Below are positions 53,837 through 63,099 of a stretch of 64,000 nucleotides of DNA, one piece after another. Every line of letters begins with the position of its first letter. Within the stretch, counting starts at the first letter, position 1. Source of the DNA: CBDCFL01 sp965216135 (lineage in GTDB: Bacteria > Pseudomonadota > Alphaproteobacteria > Rhodobacterales > Rhodobacteraceae); the NCBI GenBank assembly GCA_965216135.1, contig CBDCFL010000022.1, positions 248,001 through 312,000 on the forward strand, read 5' to 3'. A model generated the notes under the pieces. It saw only the letters and a list, made by a program, of their open reading frames with translations. It was not told the DNA's origin and searched no databases. Made by a program: the position numbers and the translations under genes.

Positions 53837-53924
53837 TCAGAATAGAGAAACTCGCGCATGTAGAAATATTTGCTCAAGCGCACGCGGCCCAACGTCTCCA
53901 GGCTCCACATCGAGCCGGGCCGTC

Positions 53925-54353
53925 TCATTCCCAGCCGCCGATGCGTGCCTCGCCATTCGGGCCCAGAGGTGAAAAGGGGTTATGGGCGACTTCCCAATAA
54001 TGCCCGTCAGGATCGCGGAAATAGCCCGAATGGCCGCCCCAGAACACATCCTGCGCGGCTTTCACGATAGTGCCGCCTGCGGCCTCGGCCTCAGCCAGGA
54101 TTTGCGCGACCTCTTCCTTTTGGGTCACATTATAGGCGACGATCGCGTTGGGTCGGCCGAATTCCTGCTCGTCCATGCCAAACTCCTCGGCCACGCCTTT
54201 CCACGGATAGAGCGCCAGCATCATGGCGTGCAGGTTGAAAAAGACGATGCCATCGTCGTCTCCTGCCATCTTCCAGCGAAGCGCTTCGTAAAAGGCGCGT
54301 GCACGGTCCAGATCGGCAACACCGAGGGTGATCATTGATGCGCGTTGATCCAT
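53925..54353 (-). CDS. VOC family protein (glyoxalase-like)
   Basis: A 142-residue protein with the vicinal oxygen chelate fold. It begins ITLGVADLDRARAFYEALRW and ends FRDPDGHYWEVAHNPF. The latter contains the metal-ligand glutamate typical of the family. Its substrate is unknown. It lies 12 bp after murJ on the same strand and 14 bp before the split M15-like gene, so they probably form a transcript. Confidence 0.9.
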   Translation of the reverse strand: MDQRASMITLGVADLDRARAFYEALRWKMAGDDDGIVFFNLHAMMLALYPWKGVAEEFGMDEQEFGRPNAIVAYNVTQKEEVAQILAEAEAAGGTIVKAAQDVFWGGHSGYFRDPDGHYWEVAHNPFSPLGPNGEARIGGWE

Positions 54354-54365
54354 TCTTGCCTCCAG

Positions 54366-55895
54366 TTATTCCCCGCGCTTCATCGCCTGGCTCAGATCGC
54401 CACGCCGGAACGCGCCTAACAGCCATGCGGTGACAAAGAATGCCGTCGCGCCGACGGCGATCAGCGCTGCGAGCGCCGCGTAGCGCACCAGCGGCTGGTA
54501 TAGGTAGCCCGCGAGCGCGCCCTGCGCGAAGATCAGGGCGAACCCCATCGCCGCTGCCGCCAGCGCGATCCGCGAACCCCGGTGGCGCAATCGGGCGTCC
54601 AGCCGCGCCGCGTCGCCCATCGCCCGGCTGCCGCGCCACAACAACCAGACCATGATCCAGGCCGCCGCACTGGTTGCAATTGCGGCGGCAAGATAGCCGA
54701 CCCAAAAGGCCAGACCGATCGCAAGGACCGCATTCACCGCCATCGCCACAAGCGCATAGCGATACGGCGATCTGGTGTCGGCGCGGGCAAAATAGAGCGG
54801 TTGCAGCACTTTCTGCACGACAAAGGCGGGCAGGCCCAGGCCGTAAATCGCCAGTGCTGCTGCGGTCGCTGTGGCATCATCGGCGCTGAACCGCCCCCGC
54901 TCAAACAGCACGCTTACCAGTGGTTGCGGAATGATGATCAGCGCCACAGTTGCCGGCAGGGTCAGGAGCAGCGCAAATTCTGTCGCCCGGTTAAAAGCTT
55001 CGCGGCCGCCCGCGGTGTCATCGCTGCGCAGTTTTCGCGAAAGTTCAGGCAAAAGCACCACGCCAATGGCGATTGCCACCACCCCCAGCGGCAATTGATA
55101 CAGGCGGTCGGCCAGATTGAGATATTGGATCGAGCCGTCGAAAAAACTCGCCACTTGCCGTCCGACCACCAGGTTGATCTGCACCACACCGGCGGCCAGC
55201 GCGGCAGGCGCGGCGATGATCGCCAGTTCTTTCAGCTCTGGCGTTAGCCGCGGCCAGCGTGGCGCTATCACGAAACCAGCCCGCGAAGCCGCCCACCAGA
55301 CCAGCGCCAATTGCGCGACCCCGGCAAATGGCACCGCCCAGACCAGCGCACGTCCGACATCGCCGCCGGTTCGGGCGGCATAGGACATTGCGCCGATCAG
55401 AATGATGTTCAGCAGAACCGGTGCCGCCGCAGCCGCGGCAAACCGTCCCGCAGAGTTCAACACACCTGACAAAAGCGCGGCCAGCGAGATGAACAGAATA
55501 TAGGGGAATGCGACGCGCCCGTAACCAACCGCCAGATCAAAGCGCGCGTCGCCCACAAAACCGCTGGCCATCGCCAGAACCAGCCAGGGCATGGCTAGCT
55601 GGGCGATCAGGGTCAGGATGATCACAATGCCCGCCAGCCCTGACAGGGCGTCGCGCGCGAACGCCACTGCATCCTCACCGCCTTCCAGTTTCTTGGAAAA
55701 CATCGGCACAAAGGCCATGTTGAACGCGCCCTCGGCGAAAAAACGGCGGAACATATTAGGCAGCGAAAAGGCGATCACGAAGGCCTCGGCCACAGGTCCG
55801 GCCCCCAACAGCGCTACAAACAGAATATCGCGCAAGAAACCAAGCACGCGGCTGGCCATGGTCCAGCTGCCGACGGTCATGAAATTGCGCAGCAT
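54366..55895 (-). CDS. murJ: Lipid II flippase MurJ
   Basis: A protein of about 509 residues with 14 hydrophobic segments. The MVF-family signature NMFRRFFAEGAFNMAFVPMF, with the essential Arg residues, lies near the N-terminus. A second conserved segment is GVVQINLVVGRQVASFFDGS. MurJ moves lipid II across the inner membrane for peptidoglycan synthesis. The ATG at 55895 (MLRNFMTVGSWT) follows AGGCAGG and is preferred to 55958, which would overlap glnD. It lies 7 bp after glnD, an arrangement common in alphaproteobacteria. Confidence 0.95.
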   Translation of the reverse strand: MLRNFMTVGSWTMASRVLGFLRDILFVALLGAGPVAEAFVIAFSLPNMFRRFFAEGAFNMAFVPMFSKKLEGGEDAVAFARDALSGLAGIVIILTLIAQLAMPWLVLAMASGFVGDARFDLAVGYGRVAFPYILFISLAALLSGVLNSAGRFAAAAAAPVLLNIILIGAMSYAARTGGDVGRALVWAVPFAGVAQLALVWWAASRAGFVIAPRWPRLTPELKELAIIAAPAALAAGVVQINLVVGRQVASFFDGSIQYLNLADRLYQLPLGVVAIAIGVVLLPELSRKLRSDDTAGGREAFNRATEFALLLTLPATVALIIIPQPLVSVLFERGRFSADDATATAAALAIYGLGLPAFVVQKVLQPLYFARADTRSPYRYALVAMAVNAVLAIGLAFWVGYLAAAIATSAAAWIMVWLLWRGSRAMGDAARLDARLRHRGSRIALAAAAMGFALIFAQGALAGYLYQPLVRYAALAALIAVGATAFFVTAWLLGAFRRGDLSQAMKRGE

Positions 55896-55902
55896 CGCCT
55901 GC

Positions 55903-58695
55903 CTATCCCGCCGCACGCTCAGCGCCGCGCTCAATGGCTTCGCGCAGCTTGCGTTCAAGCGTTTTGCGGCGGGCAGCGGAATGAAACTTCAACCCGAACA
56001 TATCCTTGACGTAAAACGTATCGACGGCCTGGGCGCCATAGGTGGCGATCACAGCGCTGGCGATATAGACGTTGTTGTCGGCAAGGGTGCGCGCCAGGTC
56101 GTACAGCAGGCCCGGCCGGTCGCGCGTATCGACCTCGATGATCGTATATATTTCAGAGCCTTCGTTGTCGAAGCTGATGTTTGTGGCCACCTGAAACGGA
56201 CGCTCGCGTTTTTTGTATTTGTCCTTGTCGGCCAATGCCTCACGGGCCAGAACCTCGCCGTTCAAGATGCGCGCGATCATGGTGTTCAGGCGCGGCAGGC
56301 GCGCCGCCTCGTAGGGCGCGCCGTCGTGGTCCTGTATCCAGAATACCGCCGTCGCGTGACCATCGCGGCTGGTATAGCTGCGCGCATCGACCACATTCGC
56401 GCCGACCAGCGCAAGCGACCCGGCCAGCCGGCTGAAAATGCCCGGATGATCGGCTAGCGCAAAACAGATGCGCGTGGCATCGCGATCCTCATCAGGCAGC
56501 ATGTCGATGCCGATTTCCTGTTGTCCGATGGCGCGCAGCAGTTTGGCGAAAACAACATGAACCTCGCCCGGAAGGCACTGCCAATAGGGCGCATAATGGC
56601 GCGCCTTTTCGGCCCGCAAATCCTTGGCCGACCAATCGGCCAGCGCTTCGGTCAGGGCTTTCTGCGCCACACCTGCGCGCGCCTCGGCGTTCAGCGCCTC
56701 AAGCCCGCCCTTCAGCGCGATCGCTGTCATGGCATGCAGGTTGCGCAGCAGCACCGCTTTCCAGTTGTTCCATGTGCTGGGTCCGACGCCGCGAATGTCG
56801 CACACGGTCAGGACGGTCAGCAGATCAAGACGTTCGCGGGTTTTCACCGCCTTGGCAAAATCGCGCACCGTGCGCGGATCGGAAATGTCGCGTTTCTGCG
56901 CCATATCCGACATCAGCAGATGATAGCGTACCAGCCACTCGGTGGTTTCGCATTCTTTCGGCTTCAAGCCCAGACGCGGGGCCAACTTGCGGGTAATTTT
57001 GGCACCCAGGATTGAATGATCCTCGTCGCGGCCTTTGCCGAGGTCGTGCATCAGCAGCGCCGCATAAAGCACCTTGCGGTTAACCCCGGCTTTCAGGATG
57101 CCGCTGGCAATCGGCAGCTCTTCCACCAATTCGCCGCGTTCGATCTGCGCCAGGTTGCTGATGCACTGGATTGTGTGCTCGTCGACTGTGTAGCTGTGAT
57201 ACATATTAAACTGCATCATCGCGGCGACCGGCTTGAATTCGGGGATAAACGCGCCCAGCACGCCCAGCTCGTTCATCCGGCGCAGGCCCCGCTCGGGATT
57301 GCCGTGTTTCAAGAGCGTGTCCATGAAAATACGCGCGGCTTCGGGGTCGTTGCGCATCTGATCGTCGATCAGCGACAGCTTGGCCGTTACCTGGCGCATG
57401 ATCTCTGGATGGATCAGGTATCCGGTCCTGAGCGCCTCTTCAAATAGCCGCAGGATATTCAGTTTGTCGGCCAGAGCGTGGGCCGGGCGCGCGAAGGTCA
57501 GGCGGTTGTTGACCACCTTAAAGCCGTCCTTGACCTTTTTGCGGCGACGAAACAGGCCGACCAGCATGGGTTCGTTTTTGATATCCTTGGCTTCCAGCGA
57601 GGTCAGGAAAATCCGTGTCAGCTCACCCACCGCCGAAGCGTGGCGAAAATAATCCTGCATGAAATGCTCAACCGCCCGGCGACCGGATTTATCTTCATAT
57701 CCCAGCCGTTCGGCCACCTCGACCTGCATGTCGAAGGTTAGCTGATCCATCGCGCGGTCGGCGATCAGGTGCAGCTGGCAGCGGATCGCCATCAGGAATT
57801 CTTCGGCCTCGCTCAGGCGTTGAAGCTCTTCAGCGGTGAAGACCTTGCCTTTGACCAGCTCTTTGGGATCGCGCACGCCGTAGACATATTTGTGGATCCA
57901 GAACAGCGACTGCAGATCGCGCAATCCGCCTTTGCCCTCCTTGACATTTGGCTCAACGACATAGCGCTGGCCACCCTGTTTGAGATGCCGCGCCGCGCGC
58001 TCGGCAAGTTTGGCTTCGATGAAATCGGTCGCGGTGGACCGGAAAAGGTTTTTCTGCAGACGTTTGGCCAGTTGATCGGCAAGGTCACTGTCACCGGCCA
58101 GGTGGCGCATTTCCAAAAGCGCCGTGCGGATGGTGTAATCGTCGCGTGCAAGGCGCACAGATTCCCGAACCGTGCGGCTGGCATGGCCCACCTTTAGATG
58201 TAGGTCCCACAGGATATAGAGCATGCTTTCAATCACGCTTTCAGCCCAGGGAGTGATTTTATACGGCGTTAGAAACAACAGATCGACATCTGAGAACGGC
58301 GCCATTTTCCCGCGCCCATAACCGCCGACGGCGACCAGCGACAATTTCTCGGCCACAGTGGGCACGGGGGCGGGATGCAGGTGCCGCGTGGCAATATCAA
58401 GCGCTGTTTCGACAACACAATCGGTCAGATAGGCATAGGCGCTGTGGGCGGCAAATGCCGCCATCGGGTCCAGACGCAAGTGTTCGGCGATAAACGCGCG
58501 CCCGTCCTTGAGTGCATCGCGCAGCACCGCCACGCTGGCGTCGCGAATGGCCGCCGCATCGGCGGTTGGCCCTGCTTTGCGGTCTATGCTTGCGCGCGCG
58601 CGCTCGCGGTCAAAGACGGCGCCTTCAAAGCTGGCTAATCCCACGCCGCCGCGATCAGAACCCGGCAGTTCCAAAGTTTCTTGGGGCTGGGTCAA
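55903..58695 (-). CDS. glnD: [Protein-PII] uridylyltransferase/uridylyl-removing enzyme
   Basis: A 930-residue nitrogen-status sensor that uridylylates and deuridylylates PII. The nucleotidyltransferase motif is AVGGYGRGKMAPFSDVDLLF, with both catalytic Asp. The HD domain has TVDEHTIQCISNL and LLMHDLGKGRDEDHS. Two C-terminal ACT domains (ATRICFALADHPGIFSRLAG; IIEVDTRDRPGLLYDLART) bind glutamine. The start at 58695 overlaps the 3' end of the preceding gene by 41 nt. The length agrees with the family, so the overlap seems real. Confidence 0.96.
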   Translation of the reverse strand: MTQPQETLELPGSDRGGVGLASFEGAVFDRERARASIDRKAGPTADAAAIRDASVAVLRDALKDGRAFIAEHLRLDPMAAFAAHSAYAYLTDCVVETALDIATRHLHPAPVPTVAEKLSLVAVGGYGRGKMAPFSDVDLLFLTPYKITPWAESVIESMLYILWDLHLKVGHASRTVRESVRLARDDYTIRTALLEMRHLAGDSDLADQLAKRLQKNLFRSTATDFIEAKLAERAARHLKQGGQRYVVEPNVKEGKGGLRDLQSLFWIHKYVYGVRDPKELVKGKVFTAEELQRLSEAEEFLMAIRCQLHLIADRAMDQLTFDMQVEVAERLGYEDKSGRRAVEHFMQDYFRHASAVGELTRIFLTSLEAKDIKNEPMLVGLFRRRKKVKDGFKVVNNRLTFARPAHALADKLNILRLFEEALRTGYLIHPEIMRQVTAKLSLIDDQMRNDPEAARIFMDTLLKHGNPERGLRRMNELGVLGAFIPEFKPVAAMMQFNMYHSYTVDEHTIQCISNLAQIERGELVEELPIASGILKAGVNRKVLYAALLMHDLGKGRDEDHSILGAKITRKLAPRLGLKPKECETTEWLVRYHLLMSDMAQKRDISDPRTVRDFAKAVKTRERLDLLTVLTVCDIRGVGPSTWNNWKAVLLRNLHAMTAIALKGGLEALNAEARAGVAQKALTEALADWSAKDLRAEKARHYAPYWQCLPGEVHVVFAKLLRAIGQQEIGIDMLPDEDRDATRICFALADHPGIFSRLAGSLALVGANVVDARSYTSRDGHATAVFWIQDHDGAPYEAARLPRLNTMIARILNGEVLAREALADKDKYKKRERPFQVATNISFDNEGSEIYTIIEVDTRDRPGLLYDLARTLADNNVYIASAVIATYGAQAVDTFYVKDMFGLKFHSAARRKTLERKLREAIERGAERAAG

Positions 58696-59866
58696 GGACG
58701 CTTACCTGGCTGTTGATTATCTGCGAAACGGTCAAGCCGCGCTCGTTGGTGCCATCGGGCAGCAGCCGGAAAACACCGTTGACGCCGGCAAATCCGGCGC
58801 TCTGGGTCAGCGCGTCGCGGGTCAGTGCATCGGCCTTGCCCTGAGCCACCAGCGCGCCGATGGCGGCGATGCCGTCATAGGCAAGTCCCGCGATCGGATG
58901 CGGGCTGGTGCCGAAGGCCTGATTGTAGCGGTCGGAAAAAAGCGTGGCCAGTGCCGGATCAGGCCGCGCGAACCAGCCGCCCTGCAGCCCCGGCAGCGTG
59001 GTGGCGCTGGCCGGGATGTCCCAGCGTTGCAACCCGGCATATTGGATCGCTTCGGGGTCCAGCCCCGCCTCGGGCAAAAGCTGGGCCAGAAACGGCAAGG
59101 CGCCCGACGTGCCGGAGGTCAGGAAAACGACATCGGCACCGCTGAAATCAATATCCCTGACGATTTGCGGGATGGCGTCGACAACGCCCTGCTTGCTCAG
59201 CTCAAAGCTGGAAATACCGGCCAGGGTCGCGCCGCTGGCGGCGATGGCGTCCCCAATGGCGTTGCGCGCCGAGGTCTCGGCGGCATCAAGGCCGTGCACA
59301 ACATGGATATTGAATTTCGAGCGCGACACCGAGTAGCGGACCAGGCGCTCGGCTGATGTGCGGAAGGTGGGGCCGAGAATGAACACATTGCCACCGGCGA
59401 TGGCCGGATTGTTGGAAAACGCCAGCACATTGACGCCACGCGACGATACCGCCAGCCCGGCTGAATTGGCGGCCTCGGCAAAGACCGGCCCAAGGATTAT
59501 CTTAGCCCCTTCATCGACTGCCTGACGCGCGGCGGCGGCAGCGATACTGGCCTGTCCGGCAGTGGAATAGACGCGCAAATCAATGGTGACGCCTTGAAGA
59601 TCAGCGATCGCCAGCCGCGCGGCATTTTCCAGGCTGGCGGCCAGAACCGCATCGCCCGGTGCTTCAGAGCCGCCCGGTACCAGCAATGCAACCGGGATCG
59701 GGGCGCCGGTATTGATCCGCGGTCCGGTGCCAAAAGTCGCCCCGCAGGCCGCCATAATCAGTGCCAGCAAAACTGCGAACACGAGCGCCATATGCGTGCG
59801 TGCGGCAGTAACAACGGAAATCAACGGCAAAATGGCAATCCTCTTGGATGGGCAGGCGAGCGACAA
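58655..59866 (-). CDS. Penicillin-binding-protein activator (LpoA-like lipoprotein)
   Basis: A protein of about 400 residues with a lipobox (FAVLLALIMAACG) and a periplasmic-binding-protein fold (PIPVALLVPGGSEAPGDAVL, VVFLTSGTSGALPFLAQLL, GLAYDGIAAIGALVAQGK). The group is annotated as penicillin-binding-protein activators related to LpoA. The start is uncertain: 59866 needs TTG, while the ATG at 59791 leaves a short signal sequence. The 3' end overlaps glnD. It is divergent from rsmI, as is usual in this order. Confidence 0.85.
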   Translation of the reverse strand: MSLACPSKRIAILPLISVVTAARTHMALVFAVLLALIMAACGATFGTGPRINTGAPIPVALLVPGGSEAPGDAVLAASLENAARLAIADLQGVTIDLRVYSTAGQASIAAAAARQAVDEGAKIILGPVFAEAANSAGLAVSSRGVNVLAFSNNPAIAGGNVFILGPTFRTSAERLVRYSVSRSKFNIHVVHGLDAAETSARNAIGDAIAASGATLAGISSFELSKQGVVDAIPQIVRDIDFSGADVVFLTSGTSGALPFLAQLLPEAGLDPEAIQYAGLQRWDIPASATTLPGLQGGWFARPDPALATLFSDRYNQAFGTSPHPIAGLAYDGIAAIGALVAQGKADALTRDALTQSAGFAGVNGVFRLLPDGTNERGLTVSQIINSQVSVLDPAPRNFGTAGF

Positions 59867-59927
59867 CTCTGGCGGACTTTATGAAATGCGCGCTGTGGAG
59901 TAAACGTCGCAATGACCGGAGGTCTGA

Positions 59928-60794
59928 ATGTCATACCAGAAATCACCGCTTGCCGCCGGTCTATACCTGGTCGCCACGCCGATCGGGACCGCGCGCGACA
60001 TTACTCTAAGGGCGCTGGATGTCCTGAATTCCGCCGATGTGCTTGCAGCCGAAGATACCCGTAACCTGCGCCATTTGATGGATATTCACGGCCTCAAGCT
60101 CGATGGACGCGCATTGCTGTCCTATCATGATCACAATGGCCCCGCGATGCGCCCGCGCATTCTTGAGCATATCGACAGGGGTCACTCGGTGGCCTTTGTG
60201 TCCGATGCCGGCAGCCCGCTGATCGCTGATCCTGGCTACCAGCTTGTTCAGTCGGTCCGCGAGGCGGGGCATCTGGTAACCGTGGTGCCCGGCGCCTCGG
60301 CGGTTGTTGCCGCGCTCATCCTGGCGGGGTTGCCGACTGACCGGTTTCTGTTCGCCGGATTTCCGCCCGCATCCGGCGGTGCGCGGCGGGCGTTTTTTGC
60401 CGAATTTGCCGACATGCCGGTCACGCTGTTGTTTTTTGAAAGCGGCAAGCGGCTGGCGGCGAGTCTCAAGGATATGGCGGCGATTTTGGGTGGCGAAAGG
60501 CAGATCGCGATATGCCGCGAGATGACCAAACGGTTCGAGGAGATCCGTAAGTCTGCGATCAGCGATATGGCGGCGGAACTGGCGGGCAAGCCGCTCAAAG
60601 GCGAGATCGTGATGGTCGTTGACCGCAAACGTGCGACAGGGCAGGCAGGCGATGTCGTCGATGAGTTGAGGCGCGCGCTCAAAACCATGCGCACCAAAGA
60701 GGCCGCCGAAGAGGTCGCCGCGCGGCTCGGCCTGCCACGGCGCCAAGTGTATCAGATGGCGCTGAAAATCAGCGACCGGGCGTCAGGCGAATGA
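59928..60794 (+). CDS. rsmI: 16S rRNA (cytidine1402-2'-O)-methyltransferase
   Basis: A 288-residue SAM-dependent enzyme that methylates C1402 in the ribosomal decoding centre. The tetrapyrrole-methylase fold is shown by GLYLVATPIGTARDITLRAL, ADVLAAEDTRNLRHLMDIHG, VAFVSDAGSPLIADPGYQLV and VVPGASAVVAALILAGLP. A short helical C-terminus (LGLPRRQVYQMALKIS) is also typical. The adjoining yraN and PBP-activator genes are its usual neighbours. Confidence 0.96.
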   Translation: MSYQKSPLAAGLYLVATPIGTARDITLRALDVLNSADVLAAEDTRNLRHLMDIHGLKLDGRALLSYHDHNGPAMRPRILEHIDRGHSVAFVSDAGSPLIADPGYQLVQSVREAGHLVTVVPGASAVVAALILAGLPTDRFLFAGFPPASGGARRAFFAEFADMPVTLLFFESGKRLAASLKDMAAILGGERQIAICREMTKRFEEIRKSAISDMAAELAGKPLKGEIVMVVDRKRATGQAGDVVDELRRALKTMRTKEAAEEVAARLGLPRRQVYQMALKISDRASGE

Positions 60795-60841
60795 GCGATA
60801 ACATTCATCAATAATTCAAACCATTGGGATTATGATGACCC

Positions 60842-61182
60842 ATGCAATTGGCTGCCGCCCAACTTGAACTGAATTTTGACGCACCGCCTGCGCCGCCCTG
60901 CGTCTCACCCCTCGCGGCGCGGGGCAGCCGCAACTACCACGCTGGGCGCGCGGCCGAAAATCGTGTGGCAAGACCATCATCTTTGTTGAAGTGAAATGCT
61001 CCAAAACATTCGAGGCGGCCGCGATGATGCTGACGGGCCGTCAGATGTTCCGGATTTTCAATGCCGGACAGGAATATCTTGGTGGCCTGCCCAGGGGCGA
61101 ACTGACCCCGGCGCGCATTGATGCAGCCGTGGTCAACGCCACCGGTGCCATTCAGATCATCGAAAATATGATCTTGCATTGA
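60842..61182 (+). pseudogene. yraN: YraN family (UPF0102) nuclease-like protein with internal deletion
   Basis: The first frame gives MQLAAAQLELNFDAPPAP and RNYHAGRAAENRVA, the N-terminus of a YraN protein. After GTGGCAAGACC another frame begins IIFVEVKCSKTFEAAAMMLT, continues MFRIFNAGQEYL and ends AIQIIENMILH. About 30-40 codons between the halves, which would hold the GEIDLI nuclease core, are missing, and the frame is broken. A short GGCAAGACC at the join suggests a deletion between small repeats. The genomic position (after rsmI, before gshB) confirms identity. Confidence 0.8.
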
Positions 61183-61234
61183 TCCCGGCGCGGCGCTGGC
61201 CCATGTAGGGGCGAAACTGCTGCGCGGGCGTCAG

Positions 61235-62176
61235 ATGAACCTAAAAGTTGCCATTCAAATGGACCCGATCGACCGGATCGACATCGCGGCCGACAGCACG
61301 TTTCGCATCGCGCTTGAGGCACAATCACGCGGCCACAGCCTCTTCTATTACACACCCGACCGGCTGGCCGTCGAACACGGCAAAGTCACCGCCCGCGGCT
61401 GGCCGCTGCAGTTGCGCAACCTGCCCGGCGATCATTTCACTCTTGGCGAGGAAACGGCGGTCGATCTGTCTGAATTTGATGTCGTCTGGCTGCGCCAGGA
61501 TCCGCCGTTTGACATGGGCTACATCACCACGACCCATATTCTCGATCTGATCCACCCCGAAACCCTGGTGGTCAACGATCCGTTCTGGGTGCGCAATTTC
61601 CCCGAAAAGCTGCTCGTGCTGCAATTCCCCGACCTCATTCCGCCGACGACGATTGCCCGCGACATAGACAACCTGCGCGCTTTTAAAGAGGAACACGGCG
61701 ACATCATCCTGAAGCCGCTGTACGGCAATGGCGGGGCTGGCGTGTTTCGCCTCGATGCCAATGACCGAAATCTGACCGCACTGCACGAGATGTTCACCGG
61801 CCTCAACCGCGAGCCGCTGATCGCGCAGAAATTCCTGGCCGAGGTATCGCGCGGCGACAAGCGGGTGATCCTGGTCGATGGCACCCCGGTCGGTGCCATT
61901 AACCGCGTGCCGAAAGCCGGCGAAACACGCTCGAACATGCACGTCGGCGGGCGGCCCGAAATGGCCGAACTCAGCCCGCGCGACGTTGAGATTTGCGCGC
62001 AGATCGGGCCATTGCTGCGCGACAAGGGCCAGATATTTGTCGGCATCGACGTGATCGGCGATTATCTGACCGAAATCAACGTCACCTCGCCGACCGGCAT
62101 TCAGGAGTTGGATCGCTTTGACGGCACCAATACCGCCGGCCGGCTCTGGCAGGTGATCGAGGCCAAACGCGCGTGA
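61235..62176 (+). CDS. gshB: Glutathione synthase
   Basis: A 313-residue ATP-grasp ligase that joins glycine to gamma-glutamylcysteine. It begins LKVAIQMDPIDRIDIAADST and contains VWLRQDPPFDMGYITTTHIL, the ATP-grasp lid region ILKPLYGNGGAGVFR, and VGIDVIGDYLTEINVTSPTG with the magnesium-binding residues. The start at 61235 is well placed after the yraN remnant. Its stop overlaps the GTG of the next gene by GTGA. Confidence 0.96.
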   Translation: MNLKVAIQMDPIDRIDIAADSTFRIALEAQSRGHSLFYYTPDRLAVEHGKVTARGWPLQLRNLPGDHFTLGEETAVDLSEFDVVWLRQDPPFDMGYITTTHILDLIHPETLVVNDPFWVRNFPEKLLVLQFPDLIPPTTIARDIDNLRAFKEEHGDIILKPLYGNGGAGVFRLDANDRNLTALHEMFTGLNREPLIAQKFLAEVSRGDKRVILVDGTPVGAINRVPKAGETRSNMHVGGRPEMAELSPRDVEICAQIGPLLRDKGQIFVGIDVIGDYLTEINVTSPTGIQELDRFDGTNTAGRLWQVIEAKRA

Positions 62177-63099
62177 GCCTTCGCGCTGACGCGCTGAACC
62201 TGGCGCTGCGCCTGTTGGTCAAGCCGGTTCTTGCCCGCGCGCCGGTTCCCGGACTGGCCCGCCAGGGGCTGGACATCGCGGTGCGGATCGGTTCGCCCAT
62301 GCCGCCGCTGGCCTGCGTTCTGGATGACGAAACCGGCGGCGAAGCGGGCGTCGCGATGCGCTGGGTGTCCTGCGGTCCTGCTGCCGTGGACAAGGCGATC
62401 CTCTATTTTCACGGCGGTGGCTATATCGCGGGCAGCCCCGCGACCCATACGCCGATGCTGGCCTGGCTTGCACAACGCGCTGGCCTTCGTGCCGCCTTGC
62501 CCGCTTACCGCCTTGTCCCCGAAACCGCCTTTCCCGCCCAGTTCGACGATGGGCTCAACGCCTGGGAGGCGCTGATTGCCAAAGGCTACCGACCCGGCGA
62601 CATCATTCTTGGCGGCGATTCCGCGGGCGGTGGTCTTGCGCTGGCGCTTCTGGGCGCGCTTTGCGCCCGCGCCACGCCACCGGGCGCGGCCTTTGCGCTG
62701 TCGCCGTGGACGGATCTGAACCTCTCCTCGCAATCTCTTGTCGACAATCGTGCCAGTGACCCGCTTTTTCCGGCGGCCCGCATCGGCGAGTTGCGCGACC
62801 TCATATTGCAGGGTGGTACGGCGGACGATCCACGCATCTCACCGCTTTTCGGCGAATTTGATGGCTGCCCGCCGGTCTTCCTTCAGGTCTCGACCAGTGA
62901 AATCCTGCGCGATGACAGCACGCGCATGGCCGCACGCCTGCGCGACTTCGGGGCTGACGTGACGCTGGATATTCAGCCCGGGCTGCCGCATGTCTGGGCG
63001 CTGTTGCATCCCTGGCTGCCCGAGGCCGGTGCCGCGCTTGACCGGATCGCCGCCTTCATGCGGCAACAGGTCGCGTCAGGGCCAGCTGACGAAAACTGA
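62173..63099 (+). CDS. Alpha/beta hydrolase of the hormone-sensitive-lipase type
   Basis: A 308-residue esterase. The oxyanion-hole motif HGGGY lies at residues 80-84 and the nucleophile Ser150 in ILGGDSAGGGLALAL. A late His (GLPHVWALLHPWLP) completes the triad. The family hydrolyses short esters of amphiphilic compounds. The GTG start overlaps the gshB stop. Its 3' end overlaps the convergent comM remnant by 44 nt. The substrate is unknown. Confidence 0.9.
   Translation: MSLRADALNLALRLLVKPVLARAPVPGLARQGLDIAVRIGSPMPPLACVLDDETGGEAGVAMRWVSCGPAAVDKAILYFHGGGYIAGSPATHTPMLAWLAQRAGLRAALPAYRLVPETAFPAQFDDGLNAWEALIAKGYRPGDIILGGDSAGGGLALALLGALCARATPPGAAFALSPWTDLNLSSQSLVDNRASDPLFPAARIGELRDLILQGGTADDPRISPLFGEFDGCPPVFLQVSTSEILRDDSTRMAARLRDFGADVTLDIQPGLPHVWALLHPWLPEAGAALDRIAAFMRQQVASGPADEN

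Larger units (their letters stand above)
52137..53910 (-). pseudogene. M15-peptidase-like hypothetical protein, split by IS630-like element
   Basis: The 5' part (minus strand, 53910-53837) encodes MWSLETLGRVRLSKYFYMRE plus FLYS. The 3' part (52671-52137) encodes EIANMYGLQNIPDDPDRAIA to DYPAFRGLAV. Keeping one TGA of the flanking duplication gives FLYSEIANMYG in frame, for a protein of about 200 residues. It resembles Rhodobacterales hypothetical proteins with an M15-like substrate region (VRSGYRSPTLNRFG, ECHIWDRAG, AWWMHDHLPYSEIWFFP). The function is unknown. The IS lies inside codon 25. Confidence 0.8.
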
